This document shows, piece by piece, positions 9,580-21,996 of a stretch of 64,000 bases of DNA. The notes under the pieces are model-generated. The model was not told the DNA's origin, searched no databases, and saw nothing but the letters and a program-made list of their open reading frames with translations. The stretch is from the NCBI RefSeq assembly GCF_000710035.2, contig NZ_JMJJ01000004.1:744001-808000 (forward strand), written 5' to 3'. Every line of letters starts with the position of its first letter. The first letter of the stretch is position 1. The translations under genes and the position numbers were made by a program. The stretch comes from Pantoea ananatis LMG 2665. GTDB taxonomy: Bacteria > Pseudomonadota > Gammaproteobacteria > Enterobacterales > Enterobacteriaceae.

Positions 9580-10464
9580 TTAACGGCGTCGCAGGCGAGG
9601 AAAGCGTGCGTGCATGCGCAGATTGCGCAGGTTAATCACCGCAATCGTCGTGCCCAGAATGACCAGCGAAGCGCCAATAATTTTGAAACTGTTCAGGCTG
9701 TCGCCCAGCACCACGATTCCCATTAAGACCGCCAGCACCGGCGTCAGCAGCGAGTAGGGCATGATCAGGTTGACGTTGTATTTCTTCAGTAGGGCATACC
9801 ATAAGGTGTACGCCACCACGGAAGAGGCAATGGCACTGTAAAGAATGGCAAACCAGCCGCGCCAGCCAGCATGTTGCAGCGCATAGAGCTGATGAGACTC
9901 CAGCATCAAGCTGGCGGCCCCCACAATCGGCAGGGCCAGAAAGGCGATCCAGCCGGTCAGCGTCAGGGGTTTAATCGGCGGCGATTTTTTCACAATCAGG
10001 TTGCTGATCGCCCAGCCCGTGGCGCTGCACAGCAGGATGCACAGCACCCACCAGGCAGGAATGGTGGGGCTACCAGACAGCACCACTACACCACTTAGCG
10101 AGATCATAATGCCGATCAGCTGAATCAACCGCAGCTTCTCTTTCAGCACCACCATCGCCAGCAGCATGGCAATCGGCGTACCCAACTGCACGACAATCGC
10201 GCCCGTTCCGGCATCGGTAAAACGCATACCGACGAACAGGAGAGAGAAGTGCATAAACCCAAATGTGAAGGCCAGCAGTAGCAACCAGGGAAACTGCTGG
10301 CGGTTAATGCGGCAAAACGGCACCAGCACAATCGCCACGACCGCAAAACGCATCCACGTAAGAAACAAAGGCGGTAACTCAACTAAACCCCATTTTACCG
10401 CCACGTTATTAAAGGCCCAGATAGAAACCACCATCAGAACCATAAAGAAATGCCGCACTGCCAC
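9580..10464 (-). CDS. EamA/DMT-family transporter
   Basis: Inner membrane drug/metabolite transporter with ten predicted hydrophobic segments in two EamA repeats. It resembles the cysteine/O-acetylserine exporter EamA in its opening (VSIWAFNNVAVKWGL, LPPLFLTWMRF), but the substrate is not determined. I start at the GTG at 10464, with AAGGA seven bases upstream, giving 294 residues; the longer frame to 10518 adds a non-hydrophobic leader with no ribosome site. The C-terminus is basic (RFPRLRRR). It is divergent from the amidotransferase gene. Confidence 0.85.
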   Translation of the reverse strand: MAVRHFFMVLMVVSIWAFNNVAVKWGLVELPPLFLTWMRFAVVAIVLVPFCRINRQQFPWLLLLAFTFGFMHFSLLFVGMRFTDAGTGAIVVQLGTPIAMLLAMVVLKEKLRLIQLIGIMISLSGVVVLSGSPTIPAWWVLCILLCSATGWAISNLIVKKSPPIKPLTLTGWIAFLALPIVGAASLMLESHQLYALQHAGWRGWFAILYSAIASSVVAYTLWYALLKKYNVNLIMPYSLLTPVLAVLMGIVVLGDSLNSFKIIGASLVILGTTIAVINLRNLRMHARFPRLRRR

Positions 10465-10653
10465 AATGTTGTCCTTTAAAAATAAACCCGATACCTGATA
10501 ATCATGGCACGAACCCACGACGTTCTGGCAATGATTAACATTTTTTATTTAGTTAAGCAGGAAATAAAGCTCAAAAAATTCATAAGACATTTACAACAGT
10601 TACTGTCAGACTGATATTCCGAAACGCCAACCCTTTTGAGGATTCGATTCGGT

Positions 10654-11376
10654 ATGATTTCTGCGCCTGCATTGCCCCTTGCCTTGATTCAGTTAGATGT
10701 TCCCCCCGCCAACGTGGTCGAGAAAATCGGTGAACAACCGGTATGGTTTATTGATGCCCTGAATTTACAGCCTGATGATTACGTTATTGTCCGTCCTCAT
10801 CTGGGCGAAACGCTGCCGCAGTTTACTGATATTTCCGGTGCGGTGTTAAGTGGTTCCTGGGCAATGGTGACCGATCATGCTGACTGGAGTGAACGCACGG
10901 CGGCCTGGATTCGGGCAGCGATGGAGGCGCGTCTGCCGCTGCTTGGCGTCTGCTACGGCCACCAGCTGATGGCTTATGCACTGGGGGGAAAAGTGGGTGA
11001 CAACCCTAATGGCTGGGAACGCGGTCTGATGACGTTAACCACCACTTCCCAGGCCCGCCACGATCCGCTGCTGGCCACGTTGCCGGAAACCTTCGAGGCC
11101 TGGCTTTCGCATCGCCAGTCGGTGATGACGCCGCCCGCGCACGCCACCGTGCTGGCCGTTTCGGACATGGACGGCTGCCAGGTCTTGCGCTATTCAGCCT
11201 GTGCGCTGTCGGTGCAGTTTCACCCGGAGTTTGATCGCCGCATTATGGATGCATGCCTGCCAGAAAATGAGGAAAATGACGGGACGGAACTGCAGGGGGC
11301 GGACTGGGCGCGTAGCCTCTTATACCATTTCTGGTTGCAAACGCGCCCGGCGGTTAAAAGCGCTCAGGGCGCATAG
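10654..11376 (+). CDS. Class I glutamine amidotransferase-like protein
   Basis: Stand-alone GATase1 domain of 240 residues. The triad is visible: nucleophile Cys in LLGVCYGHQLMAYALGG, His in VQFHPEF and the following Glu. Such proteins release ammonia from glutamine or act as gamma-glutamyl hydrolases; no partner synthetase is next to it, so the role is open. I start at ATG 10654 rather than the in-frame TTG at 10636; GAGG lies 12 bases upstream, a rather long spacing. Its 3' end overlaps the convergent methyltransferase gene by 13 bases. Confidence 0.8.
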   Translation: MISAPALPLALIQLDVPPANVVEKIGEQPVWFIDALNLQPDDYVIVRPHLGETLPQFTDISGAVLSGSWAMVTDHADWSERTAAWIRAAMEARLPLLGVCYGHQLMAYALGGKVGDNPNGWERGLMTLTTTSQARHDPLLATLPETFEAWLSHRQSVMTPPAHATVLAVSDMDGCQVLRYSACALSVQFHPEFDRRIMDACLPENEENDGTELQGADWARSLLYHFWLQTRPAVKSAQGA

Positions 11377-11927
11377 TGACGGGTACAACGATAAACCCAG
11401 GCCGGCGGAACGTTTTTTAACACCCGCTGGCGCTCCCAGGTAAAATAACGAGACAGATCGGGCTGGGTGAGCGACGTGTACTGAAACTGCACAAAAACGC
11501 CGTTCGGCCCCAGGGCATGGTACACCGCCTGTAGGATGGCATCCCGTAGTTCCGGCGACAGCGACAGCAGCGGCAGGCCAGAGAAAATGGCATCATAGCT
11601 GCCGTTCAGGTACTCGGCCGAACAGGTCCGCACCGTCATTCGCTCGTCATTCAGCGCGCTTAACTTCTGCGCCAGCGCGCTGCTGATTTCAAATACGTCC
11701 AGCGTCGCGTTCGGTGCCATCTGCGCCAGCAGACGACGCGTCAGAACGCCATCGCCCGCGCCCAGTTCGGCAACCCGCAACTGACCGCTCCACGCCACCG
11801 AGTCAACCATGGTGCGACACAGCGCATCAGAGGAAGGAGTAATGCTGCCCATTTTGCGCGGATTACGGATGAACTGGTGGACGAAATCTGCTTTAGCGCG
11901 CATTAAGGTGAAAGCCGAAGCTAACAT
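11364..11927 (-). CDS. Class I SAM-dependent methyltransferase
   Basis: Rossmann-fold methyltransferase of 187 residues with the SAM-binding motif I AELGAGDGVLTRRLL. Acidic FEISS follows and FSGLPLLSL sits at the motif IV position, which resembles phospholipid N-methyltransferases (PmtA) and rRNA dimethyltransferases. The N-terminal FVHQFIRNPRKMGSITPSS is also typical of the PmtA-like group. The ATG at 11927 has GGAGG nine bases upstream; the open frame continues to 12080 without support. The target is not known. Confidence 0.78.
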   Translation of the reverse strand: MLASAFTLMRAKADFVHQFIRNPRKMGSITPSSDALCRTMVDSVAWSGQLRVAELGAGDGVLTRRLLAQMAPNATLDVFEISSALAQKLSALNDERMTVRTCSAEYLNGSYDAIFSGLPLLSLSPELRDAILQAVYHALGPNGVFVQFQYTSLTQPDLSRYFTWERQRVLKNVPPAWVYRCTRHYAP

Positions 11928-12162
11928 GCTGACATACCTCCAGAGTAAACATATCCCCATATTGACCCCATCGTGCCTAAAAGTTTCCAGATAACTGGCG
12001 AAGCGGCAAAAAGTCGGAATTATCTGTAGTGGGCCCAGCGGGGATTTTCCTTCGTCGCGGTCACAGTTTAAGGACAACAAACCTGTCAGGCTGGCGCTGA
12101 TCTAATATGTTAAAAATAGGTTTCATAGTTGTTTCACATCTTACTGCGTAAGGAGATTCAAC

Positions 12163-13683
12163 ATGCGCTATGCTGCTCCAGGAGAATCCGGTTCTCTCAT
12201 CACGCTGCAAAAGCACTATGGTAATTTCATCAATGGGGAGTTCGTTGCGCCGGTCAATGGCCACTACTTCACCAATACCTCGCCCGTTAATGGTTCAGAT
12301 GCCGGGGCGTTTCCCCGCTCAGACAAGGCAGACGTCGATAACGCGGTCGCTGCCGCTGCTGCCGCGGCGGATGCCTGGGGAAAAACCTCGCCTCAGCAGC
12401 GCGCCCTGGTGCTGCTTAAAATCGCCGATCGGCTGGAAGATAAGCTGGAATACCTGGCGGTAAATGAAACCTGGGACAACGGTAAACCGGTTCGTGAAAC
12501 GCTGGCCGCCGATATGCCGCTGGCGGTGGATCACTTCCGCTATTTTGCCGGTTGTGTCAGGGCGCAGGAGGGCAGCGCGGCGGAGATCGACGAATTTACT
12601 GCCGCCTATCACTTTCATGAACCCCTGGGCGTGGTGGCGCAGATCATCCCGTGGAACTTTCCGCTGCTGATGGCGGCATGGAAGCTGGCGCCGGCCCTGG
12701 GGGCAGGGAACTGCGTGGTGCTCAAGCCCGCGGAGCAAACGCCGCTGTCGATTACCCTGTTTGTTGACCTGATTAAAGATCTGCTGCCGCCCGGCGTGGT
12801 CAACGTGGTCCACGGTTATGGTAAAGAAGCGGGTGAGGCGCTGGCCTCCCATCCGGGCATTGCCAAAGTGGCATTTACGGGATCGACGGCGACGGGCGGC
12901 CATATCCTGGAACTGGCGGCGAAAAGCTTGATTCCGTCTACGGTCGAACTGGGCGGGAAATCGCCGAACATCTTTTTCGAAGATATCATGCAGGCCGAAG
13001 AAAGCTTTATCGAAAAAGCGGCGGAAGGGGTTGTGCTTGGCTTCCTGAATCAGGGTGAAGTCTGTACCTGTCCGTCGCGGGCGCTGGTGCAGGAGTCCAT
13101 TTACGAGCCCTTTATGGCGGCAGTGCTTAAACGCATTAAAACCATCAAGCGCGGTGATCCCATGGATACGGAAACGATGGTGGGCGCGCAGGCTTCTCAG
13201 CAGCAGTTCGATAAAATTCTTTCCTATCTGGAGATCGCCCGTCAGGAAGGGGCCGAGGTGCTGATCGGCGGCGGTGTTGAGACGCTCGATGACACGCTGG
13301 CCAGCGGCTACTACATTCAGCCGACGCTGCTGAAAGGCAACAACAGCATGCGTGTATTTCAGGAAGAGATCTTTGGCCCGGTGGTGGGTATCACCACCTT
13401 CAAAGATGAGGCAGAGGCCATCGCCATCGCCAACGACTCCATCTACGGCCTGGGTGCGGGCGTCTGGACGCGGGATATCAACCGGGCCTACCGCGTCGGG
13501 CGGGCAATCAAAGCCGGACGTGTCTGGACGAACTGCTATCACCTTTATCCCGCTCACGCGGCCTTCGGTGGCTATAAAAAATCAGGTATCGGTCGCGAGA
13601 CGCACAAGATGATGCTTGATCACTATCAGCAGACGAAAAACCTGTTAGTGAGCTACAGCATCCAGCCGCTTGGCTTCTTCTGA
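12163..13683 (+). CDS. Aldehyde dehydrogenase (ExaC/AldB type)
   Basis: NAD(P)-dependent oxidation of an aldehyde to its acid. It is 506 residues, the usual length of the acetaldehyde/chloroacetaldehyde dehydrogenase group. The Glu base sits in [11 protein letters not shown] and the nucleophile Cys in [11 protein letters not shown]. The cofactor segment [11 protein letters not shown] and C-terminal [17 protein letters not shown] are present. AAGGAG lies seven bases before the ATG. It stands alone with its own promoter region and a good terminator. The physiological aldehyde is inferred only by family. Confidence 0.9.
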   Translation: MRYAAPGESGSLITLQKHYGNFINGEFVAPVNGHYFTNTSPVNGSDAGAFPRSDKADVDNAVAAAAAAADAWGKTSPQQRALVLLKIADRLEDKLEYLAVNETWDNGKPVRETLAADMPLAVDHFRYFAGCVRAQEGSAAEIDEFTAAYHFHEPLGVVAQIIPWNFPLLMAAWKLAPALGAGNCVVLKPAEQTPLSITLFVDLIKDLLPPGVVNVVHGYGKEAGEALASHPGIAKVAFTGSTATGGHILELAAKSLIPSTVELGGKSPNIFFEDIMQAEESFIEKAAEGVVLGFLNQGEVCTCPSRALVQESIYEPFMAAVLKRIKTIKRGDPMDTETMVGAQASQQQFDKILSYLEIARQEGAEVLIGGGVETLDDTLASGYYIQPTLLKGNNSMRVFQEEIFGPVVGITTFKDEAEAIAIANDSIYGLGAGVWTRDINRAYRVGRAIKAGRVWTNCYHLYPAHAAFGGYKKSGIGRETHKMMLDHYQQTKNLLVSYSIQPLGFF

Positions 13684-13689
13684 CCCTGT

Positions 13690-13718
13690 GCGGCGTGCCT
13701 TGCGCGCGCCGCTATTTT
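13690..13718 (+). terminator. Intrinsic terminator after the aldehyde dehydrogenase gene
   Basis: Nine-pair GC-rich stem (13690-13698 with 13704-13712, one G-U pair), 5-base loop, followed by TATTTT. It starts 7 bases after the stop codon. Confidence 0.75.
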
Positions 13719-13859
13719 CCGTCTGTTGGCTGTCATATAGGCGTAATCTGCTTGTGACAGGTTAGTTAACAGCTATTATCGATCTATCGCAGCGAACATG
13801 CCGAACCTGAGTTGACTGTATGACCTGCTTCACTATGGATAACGGAACAGAGACAAGTT

Positions 13860-14051
13860 ATGCAAAATCCTTATGAATATCTGAGTCTGATGGATGATGT
13901 GCTTGATGGACCGGAAGAGAGCATCATCATTGTTAATTTGCCCGAACGCCACCGGGCTTACCCGTTTTGTCCGCTGCAGGCTGAAGGTGCCGCCTCCTCA
14001 GCCCGCGCGCCTCAGGCCGAAGCCAGTCCGGGTCAGCATAGGTTCTTCTAG
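13860..14051 (+). CDS. Possible small protein, 63 residues, unrecognised
   Basis: Open frame with an ordinary bacterial codon mix in its first 36 codons (an acidic start NPYEYLSLMDDVLDGPEES) and then a low-complexity Ala/Pro/Gln tail. No hydrophobic segment and no recognised domain. Only a weak AGAGACAAG ribosome site precedes the ATG. It may be a genuine small protein or chance. The rest of 13684-14518 shows no other supported gene. Confidence 0.35.
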   Translation: MQNPYEYLSLMDDVLDGPEESIIIVNLPERHRAYPFCPLQAEGAASSARAPQAEASPGQHRFF

Positions 14052-14518
14052 CGGCATTACCCTGTCGTCTGGCCTGCTCAGTGTTTGCCGGCCGGGCGCG
14101 CAGTGCGCATTAAGGCCTTTCCCTTCACAACCCCTGCCGCTTCACTCGCTGCGCGCCATGCCCCGAACGCTGCTGGCTGCGACGGAATTATCCTCATCAG
14201 AGCGGTTTGTTTCTGACTTGCAACAGACAACGCCTCAGCCTGAACCTGTAACGAAGTATGATCGGCATTGATATTGCCGTTACGCGTGAAAATGATCCTT
14301 TCGTGCCAGTTATGAGATTGAACCGATAAGAAAAGTTAACGCTTCCTCAATCAACGATAAAAAGGTAGCACGGGTTGATAATTTCCGTACCCACTCGGCC
14401 ATGCGGATGTCATCAAAATTTACATATCCCATAAACAAAATTTAACTTAGCCCACTATAAATTTCTTATGACAGCGCATGTCGTCGAATTTATCAGCAAG
14501 GAACGAGGTATTTTATTA

Positions 14519-15727
14519 ATGAGTAAATTAACCCGAAGAAGCTTTATGGCCTTTGCGGCAGGCGGCACGGTCGCCCTGGCGGCCGGGCAGGTTCACGCAC
14601 ATGACAGCATTCAGTCCTTTTCCGGTGCTGGCAGAGATCCCGGCCCGCACGATCCCATCCGCGAAGCGGAAAATCCTGACATCGTAAATCCTCCGCCTAC
14701 CGACAGCGGCACTTTGCCAAACCTGCGCTTTTCCTTCAGCGACGCGCACGTGCGTAAAAGCAGCGGCGGATGGACCCGTCAGGTCACCCAACGTGAGCTC
14801 GGCGTCTCCACCACCATCGCGGGCGTGGATATGCGTCTCAATGCCGGTGGCATTCGCGAGCTGCACTGGCACAAAGAGGGCGAATGGGCCTATATGACCT
14901 ATGGCAATGCCCGCGTCACGGCATTTGATACCGATGGCACCTGGTTCGTGGACGATATTGGTGCGGGTGATCTATGGTATTTCCCGCCGGGCATTCCGCA
15001 CTCTATTCAGGGGCTGGGGCCGGACGGCTGCGAGTTTCTGCTGGCCTTTGATGACGGCGGATTCGATGAAGACAGTACCTTCCTGCTGTCCGACTGGTTC
15101 AAACACATCCCGCCCGAGATTCTGGCCAAAAATTTCAAGGTGCCGGTCTCAACCTTTGCCAAACTGCCCTCGCCTGAAGATGAATACATCTTCGCCGCGC
15201 CGGTGCCCGGCAGCCTCTCATCCGTGGCGGTGAAAGGGGCAACCCAAGCTAAACGCACCTTTACGCACCGCATGCTGGCGCAGGAACCGATCAAGGCGCC
15301 GGGCGGCACGGTCAGAATCACTGACTCTTCGACCTTTAAGGTTTCAAAGACCATCGCGGCCGCGCTGGTGGAGATCGAACCTGGTGGATTGCGCGAGCTG
15401 CACTGGCATCCGAACAACGACGAGTGGCAATACTACCTGGAAGGTGAAGGGCGCATGGGCGTGTTTGCGTCGTCAGGGCAGGCCAGAACCTTTGACTACC
15501 GGGCAGGGGACGTCGGCTATGTGCCGTTCGCGATGGGCCACTATGTTGAAAATACCGGTAAGGGGCCGCTGCGTTTCCTGGAGTTATTCAAAAGTGATTA
15601 TTACGCTGATATTTCCCTGAATCAGTGGCTGGCCGGTACGCCGCGCGATTTGGTGAAAGAACATCTGCAGCTTGATGATGCCTTTATGGATGCGCTGTCG
15701 CTGCAGAAAAACCCTGTGGTGAAATAA
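14519..15727 (+). CDS. oxdC: Tat-exported bicupin oxalate decarboxylase
   Basis: Manganese bicupin that splits oxalate to formate and CO2. Start ATG 14519 (GAGG ten bases upstream) gives 402 residues with a twin-arginine signal (KLTRRSFM, Ala-rich core, cleavage near VHA-HDS), so it acts outside the cytoplasm. Metal ligands are spaced as in B. subtilis OxdC: His116, His118, Glu122, His161 in cupin 1; His295, His297, Glu302, His341 in cupin 2. Glu355 aligns with OxdC Glu333. The active-site lid reads DEDST where OxdC has SENST; its Glu (residue 184) is kept. It stands alone, with no formyl-CoA or oxalate transporter genes beside it. Confidence 0.9.
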   Translation: MSKLTRRSFMAFAAGGTVALAAGQVHAHDSIQSFSGAGRDPGPHDPIREAENPDIVNPPPTDSGTLPNLRFSFSDAHVRKSSGGWTRQVTQRELGVSTTIAGVDMRLNAGGIRELHWHKEGEWAYMTYGNARVTAFDTDGTWFVDDIGAGDLWYFPPGIPHSIQGLGPDGCEFLLAFDDGGFDEDSTFLLSDWFKHIPPEILAKNFKVPVSTFAKLPSPEDEYIFAAPVPGSLSSVAVKGATQAKRTFTHRMLAQEPIKAPGGTVRITDSSTFKVSKTIAAALVEIEPGGLRELHWHPNNDEWQYYLEGEGRMGVFASSGQARTFDYRAGDVGYVPFAMGHYVENTGKGPLRFLELFKSDYYADISLNQWLAGTPRDLVKEHLQLDDAFMDALSLQKNPVVK

Positions 15728-15730
15728 CGC

Positions 15731-15753
15731 TCATGGCCGCATGTCGGCCATGA
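15731..15753 (+). terminator. Hairpin after oxalate decarboxylase gene, possible terminator
   Basis: Nine-bp perfect stem TCATGGCCG / CGGCCATGA with a 5-base loop, 3 bases after the stop codon. The T-run after it is poor (TTGTC), so termination efficiency is uncertain. Confidence 0.5.
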
Positions 15754-15806
15754 TTGTCAGAGCTTGTGGGTCTGTTTTACGGCTGCGTGGACAGCCCACG
15801 CTTTTT

Positions 15807-15831
15807 CCCCAAACCCCAAACCCCAAACCCC
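15807..15831 (-). repeat. Canonical G-quadruplex motif, four GGGG runs with TTT loops
   Basis: On the minus strand four runs of GGGG are separated by three identical TTT loops, a perfectly regular two-to-four-tetrad G4 motif. It begins 4 bases after the stop codon of the minus-strand ASCH gene and lies between convergent genes. Confidence 0.9.
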
Positions 15832-15834
15832 AGA

Positions 15835-16524
15835 CTATGACCCGGCGGCTGCCGTGCTGCCCTGATGAAAAATCATCTGCCAGCCATGCGCTGCGGATAA
15901 AACCCAGTGGGACGAACGTAATGCGGCACGGCTGCCGTCTGGCTGCGCGGTGCGGTAAAGCAAAATGGCATGCTGGGTTCCGACCTCCATTAGTTGAAAG
16001 TCGCTGCTGATAATGGCCTGCGCGTTCTCTTCATTCATTAGCGCCGCGATGATTTGCTCACGGTTCAGCAGCGTGCCTGAAAGGGTGATCTCTTTAAATT
16101 CGGGATGCAGTCTCTGGTCAAGCCACGCCAGATCGTGGCGCTTTTCATGATGCAGGCTGCATTCCAGCACCGTCAGGGCCGCCAGCAATGCGAGGTGAAG
16201 CGCACGCTCATCCTGACGCGGCGCGGAGTGGTGAATCACCTCAACCTGTGAATCGAGCTGAATCGCAGGATAATGTTCCTGCATTCCGGCCAGCAAGACC
16301 GCATCGGGCCATTCATCACCTTTGCCCAGATAGTGCGCGACGGATGACAGCGGCATGGTCACCACCTGCGCTACATCAACGATCACCCAGGTCGCAGGAT
16401 CCTCGTTACTGACATAGCAAAGTGGACCCGGCGTAATCTTCTGTTCCTGCCAGCGAATCGTATGGCGTTTTTTGCCCGCCCGCAGCGCTGTCATCAGGCG
16501 GGGTACAATGTTGAGCGTTTGCAT
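15835..16524 (-). CDS. ASCH domain fused to a DUF4440/SnoaL-like domain
   Basis: A 229-residue two-domain protein. Residues 1-105 look like an ASCH domain, a PUA-like RNA-binding fold (LNIVPRLMTALRAGKKRHTIRW, then PLCYVSNEDPATWVIVDV). After about residue 115 a DUF4440-type NTF2-like domain follows (LECSLHHEKRHDLAWLDQRLHPEF ... SSHWVLSAAHGWQMIFHQGS). Start is ATG 16524 with CGGAG seven bases upstream. The function is unknown; ASCH proteins are thought to bind RNA or modified nucleosides. It is followed directly by the G4 motif. Confidence 0.75.
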   Translation of the reverse strand: MQTLNIVPRLMTALRAGKKRHTIRWQEQKITPGPLCYVSNEDPATWVIVDVAQVVTMPLSSVAHYLGKGDEWPDAVLLAGMQEHYPAIQLDSQVEVIHHSAPRQDERALHLALLAALTVLECSLHHEKRHDLAWLDQRLHPEFKEITLSGTLLNREQIIAALMNEENAQAIISSDFQLMEVGTQHAILLYRTAQPDGSRAALRSSHWVLSAAHGWQMIFHQGSTAAAGS

Positions 16525-16581
16525 CACGTAGCTCCGTGCGTTAACGGCGTTGCTCAACCCTGGCAGGATATGCGTCGCCCA

Positions 16582-17544
16582 TCAACCTGCCGGGCAGGGA
16601 TTAAAGCGCGACAGCCAGCACTGACGCAGTTCCCTGGCCTGCAGGGAAACGGCGGCCGTGTCGCTGGCATGGAAGCCATGAAAGGCACCGGGCCAGACGT
16701 GCAGCTCGACGGCAACGCCGGCACGGATCAGCCGTTGTGCATAATCGAGGTTCTCATCCAGAAACAGGTCCAGCGTGCCGACGCCGATCCAGGCAGGGGG
16801 AAGCCCGGCAAGGTTGCTGGCGCGTGCCGGTGCGGCATAAGGCGAGATCGTTTCGCTGCCGGGTTCCTCGCCCAGCAGGGCGGTCCAGCCAATACGATTG
16901 TATTCTCGCGTCCAGACAAACTCGCCGGTCACGGGATTGGGATGTGTTTCCGTCACCGTGCGGTCGTCCAGCATCGGGAACATCAGATTCTGGAAGGCCA
17001 GTTTGGGGCCATTGCGATCCCTTGCCAGCAGCGCCAGCGAGGCGGCCAGCCCGGCACCGGCGCTGTCGCCCATTAAGCCGATATGTGCCGGATCGATGCC
17101 CAGCCTGTCGGCCTGGCTTACCATCCAGTTCAGCACCGCATAGCCGTCCTCCAGCGATCCGGGAAACACCGTTTCCGGGGCCAGGCGATAGTCCACCGAG
17201 ACCACCACGCAGTTCTGGCGCAGCGCCGTGGCACTGGTCAGTGAAAGCGACTGCTCCGGGCTGCCGAACAGGTGACCGCCGCCATGAATGTGCAAAATGC
17301 CCATGCGCTTTCCGGTGGCGGTTACGGGCGTTATCACACAGACTCTGACGGTGGGACGATCGGGAAAATCAATCTGCTGCTCATGGATGTGAAGCCCAAG
17401 GTCGCCATAAGACTGAACCTGCTTAACGGCAGCATCCTGACGCTGTTGGCGCAGTGCCACAATCGTTTCAGGCGTGAGTGCCAGCGGCGCGCTGTTTGCG
17501 AGAATGGGAAGTAACTCGGGATCGACTAAATGCAGCGTGTTCAA
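16582..17544 (-). CDS. Alpha/beta hydrolase, HSL (family IV) esterase
   Basis: Esterase/lipase of the hormone-sensitive-lipase family. Oxyanion-hole HGGG sits in LHIHGGGHLFG, the nucleophile Ser in GDSAGAGLAAS, the Asp in GTLDLFLDEN and the His in GAFHGFH. I start at TTG 17544, which has GGAG motifs four and nine bases upstream and gives 320 residues, the usual family size; the longer frame to 17616 runs into the bgl terminator. No signal peptide, so cytoplasmic. The natural ester is unknown. Confidence 0.85.
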   Translation of the reverse strand: MNTLHLVDPELLPILANSAPLALTPETIVALRQQRQDAAVKQVQSYGDLGLHIHEQQIDFPDRPTVRVCVITPVTATGKRMGILHIHGGGHLFGSPEQSLSLTSATALRQNCVVVSVDYRLAPETVFPGSLEDGYAVLNWMVSQADRLGIDPAHIGLMGDSAGAGLAASLALLARDRNGPKLAFQNLMFPMLDDRTVTETHPNPVTGEFVWTREYNRIGWTALLGEEPGSETISPYAAPARASNLAGLPPAWIGVGTLDLFLDENLDYAQRLIRAGVAVELHVWPGAFHGFHASDTAAVSLQARELRQCWLSRFNPCPAG

Positions 17545-17616
17545 ATCACTCCTCTCCTGAGGCTTAAGTGGCAGTGAGCCGCTCTGCCGGGATGGACGAC
17601 AGAGATTGAAATACAC

Positions 17617-17647
17617 TGACCTGCTGACAGCGCCTGTCAGCAGGTCA
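17617..17647 (-). terminator. Long hairpin after the bgl operon
   Basis: Perfect 14-bp stem with a 3-base loop, 20 bases downstream of the 6-phospho-beta-glucosidase stop. On the minus strand the sequence after it is only moderately U-rich (GTGTATTTC), so it may terminate or stabilise the 3' end. Confidence 0.7.
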
Positions 17648-17668
17648 CCTCAGTGACGTTTAACCGGG

Positions 17669-21029
<3,361 letters not shown>

Positions 21030-21070
21030 TCATCCACAATGACCGGCGTTAACCGGCTGGATCGTTTTCT

Positions 21071-21100
21071 GGGGTTTGCCTGATTGAACAGTGACAAGCC
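21071..21100 (-). promoter_or_regulatory. RAT-like antiterminator site between bglG and bglF
   Basis: On the minus strand the sequence starts GGCTTGTCACTG and ends CAGGCAAACCCC, closely matching the ribonucleic antiterminator consensus bound by BglG-family proteins. No classical terminator with a U-run is visible right after it, although a short CCGG...CCGG hairpin lies about 20 bases on. Placement between the antiterminator gene and the PTS gene matches E. coli bgl. Confidence 0.72.
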
Positions 21101-21121
21101 GGAACCTGTTTTTAATACTCT

Positions 21122-21976
21122 TTACGGGGGTAAAACGCTGGGCGTGCTGCGCTGCACAATATTCTCGATGTGTACTGTCAAATAGAGTTTTTCAGAATGA
21201 CTCATGCTGTGGTGGTAATGCTTTTTGACAAATTCATTGATGGCCTCAACGCATTTGAGCGTGCGGGCGTAACGCTGCTGCGCCAGCGCAAAAAATTCCT
21301 CATCGTTGTTATTTAACACCTCGCCATCGATGACCCGCTGAGCAAAAAATTTCAGGTGCGTAATGAAGCGCTGATAATTCAGGCTGTGCTCATCCATTGA
21401 CAGGGTAAAAAAGTATTTTACGATGTGCTGTAGCTGATAGAGGAGTTGGGTAATTTTCGCGGTTTTTCCCAGCGTATCGTGAAGCCCGGCGTTGACGATA
21501 TGCAGCGCAATGCTACAGGCTTCGCTGTCCGGTAAGAGCATACCGGTTCGGGCCACCACCATGCCCAACGCCTGACGGCCAATCGCGTACTCGGCGGTAT
21601 AAAAGTGGCGCACTTCCCACTCCAGCGGATTAGTAAGCGGCGCGTTATTTTTATGGCGTTGCAGCGCGAAGTGAAGATGGTCGGCCAGCGTCACATACAA
21701 CCCTTCGCTTAATTTATGGTTTAGCTTTTCGCGCGCCAGGCTGACAATATCGGCGGTAAGCTGAAGAATATCGATGGGCACTTCACTGACCAGATCTTTA
21801 AAGCGCGCAGAGATCAACGAATCTTCCAGACGAAATATCTTTTCTGCTTCGCTGGGGTGAATACGGGCACCGTGGTGTGTATTAAATCCCAGGCCGCGAC
21901 CGGTTAAAATAACTTCAAGGCCGTTATCATCAACGGCACTGACCACATTATTATTCAGAATTTGTCTGACCAGCAT
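21122..21976 (-). CDS. bglG: BglG-family transcription antiterminator
   Basis: RNA-binding protein that prevents termination at RAT sites when the substrate is present. It is 284 residues: CAT RNA-binding domain (about 1-55, VRQILNNNVVSAVDDNGLEVILTGRG-type start with the conserved GLGF), then PRD1 and PRD2 (about 65-280). Conserved PRD histidines appear in LADHLHFAL, EWEVRHFY and SIALHIVN. AGGAG lies six bases before the ATG. The leader holds its own RAT site and terminator. Confidence 0.93.
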   Translation of the reverse strand: MLVRQILNNNVVSAVDDNGLEVILTGRGLGFNTHHGARIHPSEAEKIFRLEDSLISARFKDLVSEVPIDILQLTADIVSLAREKLNHKLSEGLYVTLADHLHFALQRHKNNAPLTNPLEWEVRHFYTAEYAIGRQALGMVVARTGMLLPDSEACSIALHIVNAGLHDTLGKTAKITQLLYQLQHIVKYFFTLSMDEHSLNYQRFITHLKFFAQRVIDGEVLNNNDEEFFALAQQRYARTLKCVEAINEFVKKHYHHSMSHSEKLYLTVHIENIVQRSTPSVLPP

Positions 21977-21996
21977 CGCTCACTCCTGAAACAACA

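Noticed and set aside
12319-13557. Long minus-strand frame opposite the aldehyde dehydrogenase
   Set aside because: Antisense shadow of a well-supported gene; its protein has no domain and no ribosome site.
15807-15831. CCCCAAA repeats as a telomere-like or linear-replicon end
   Set aside because: Only four units, internal between genes on a normal chromosome; a G-quadruplex reading is sufficient.
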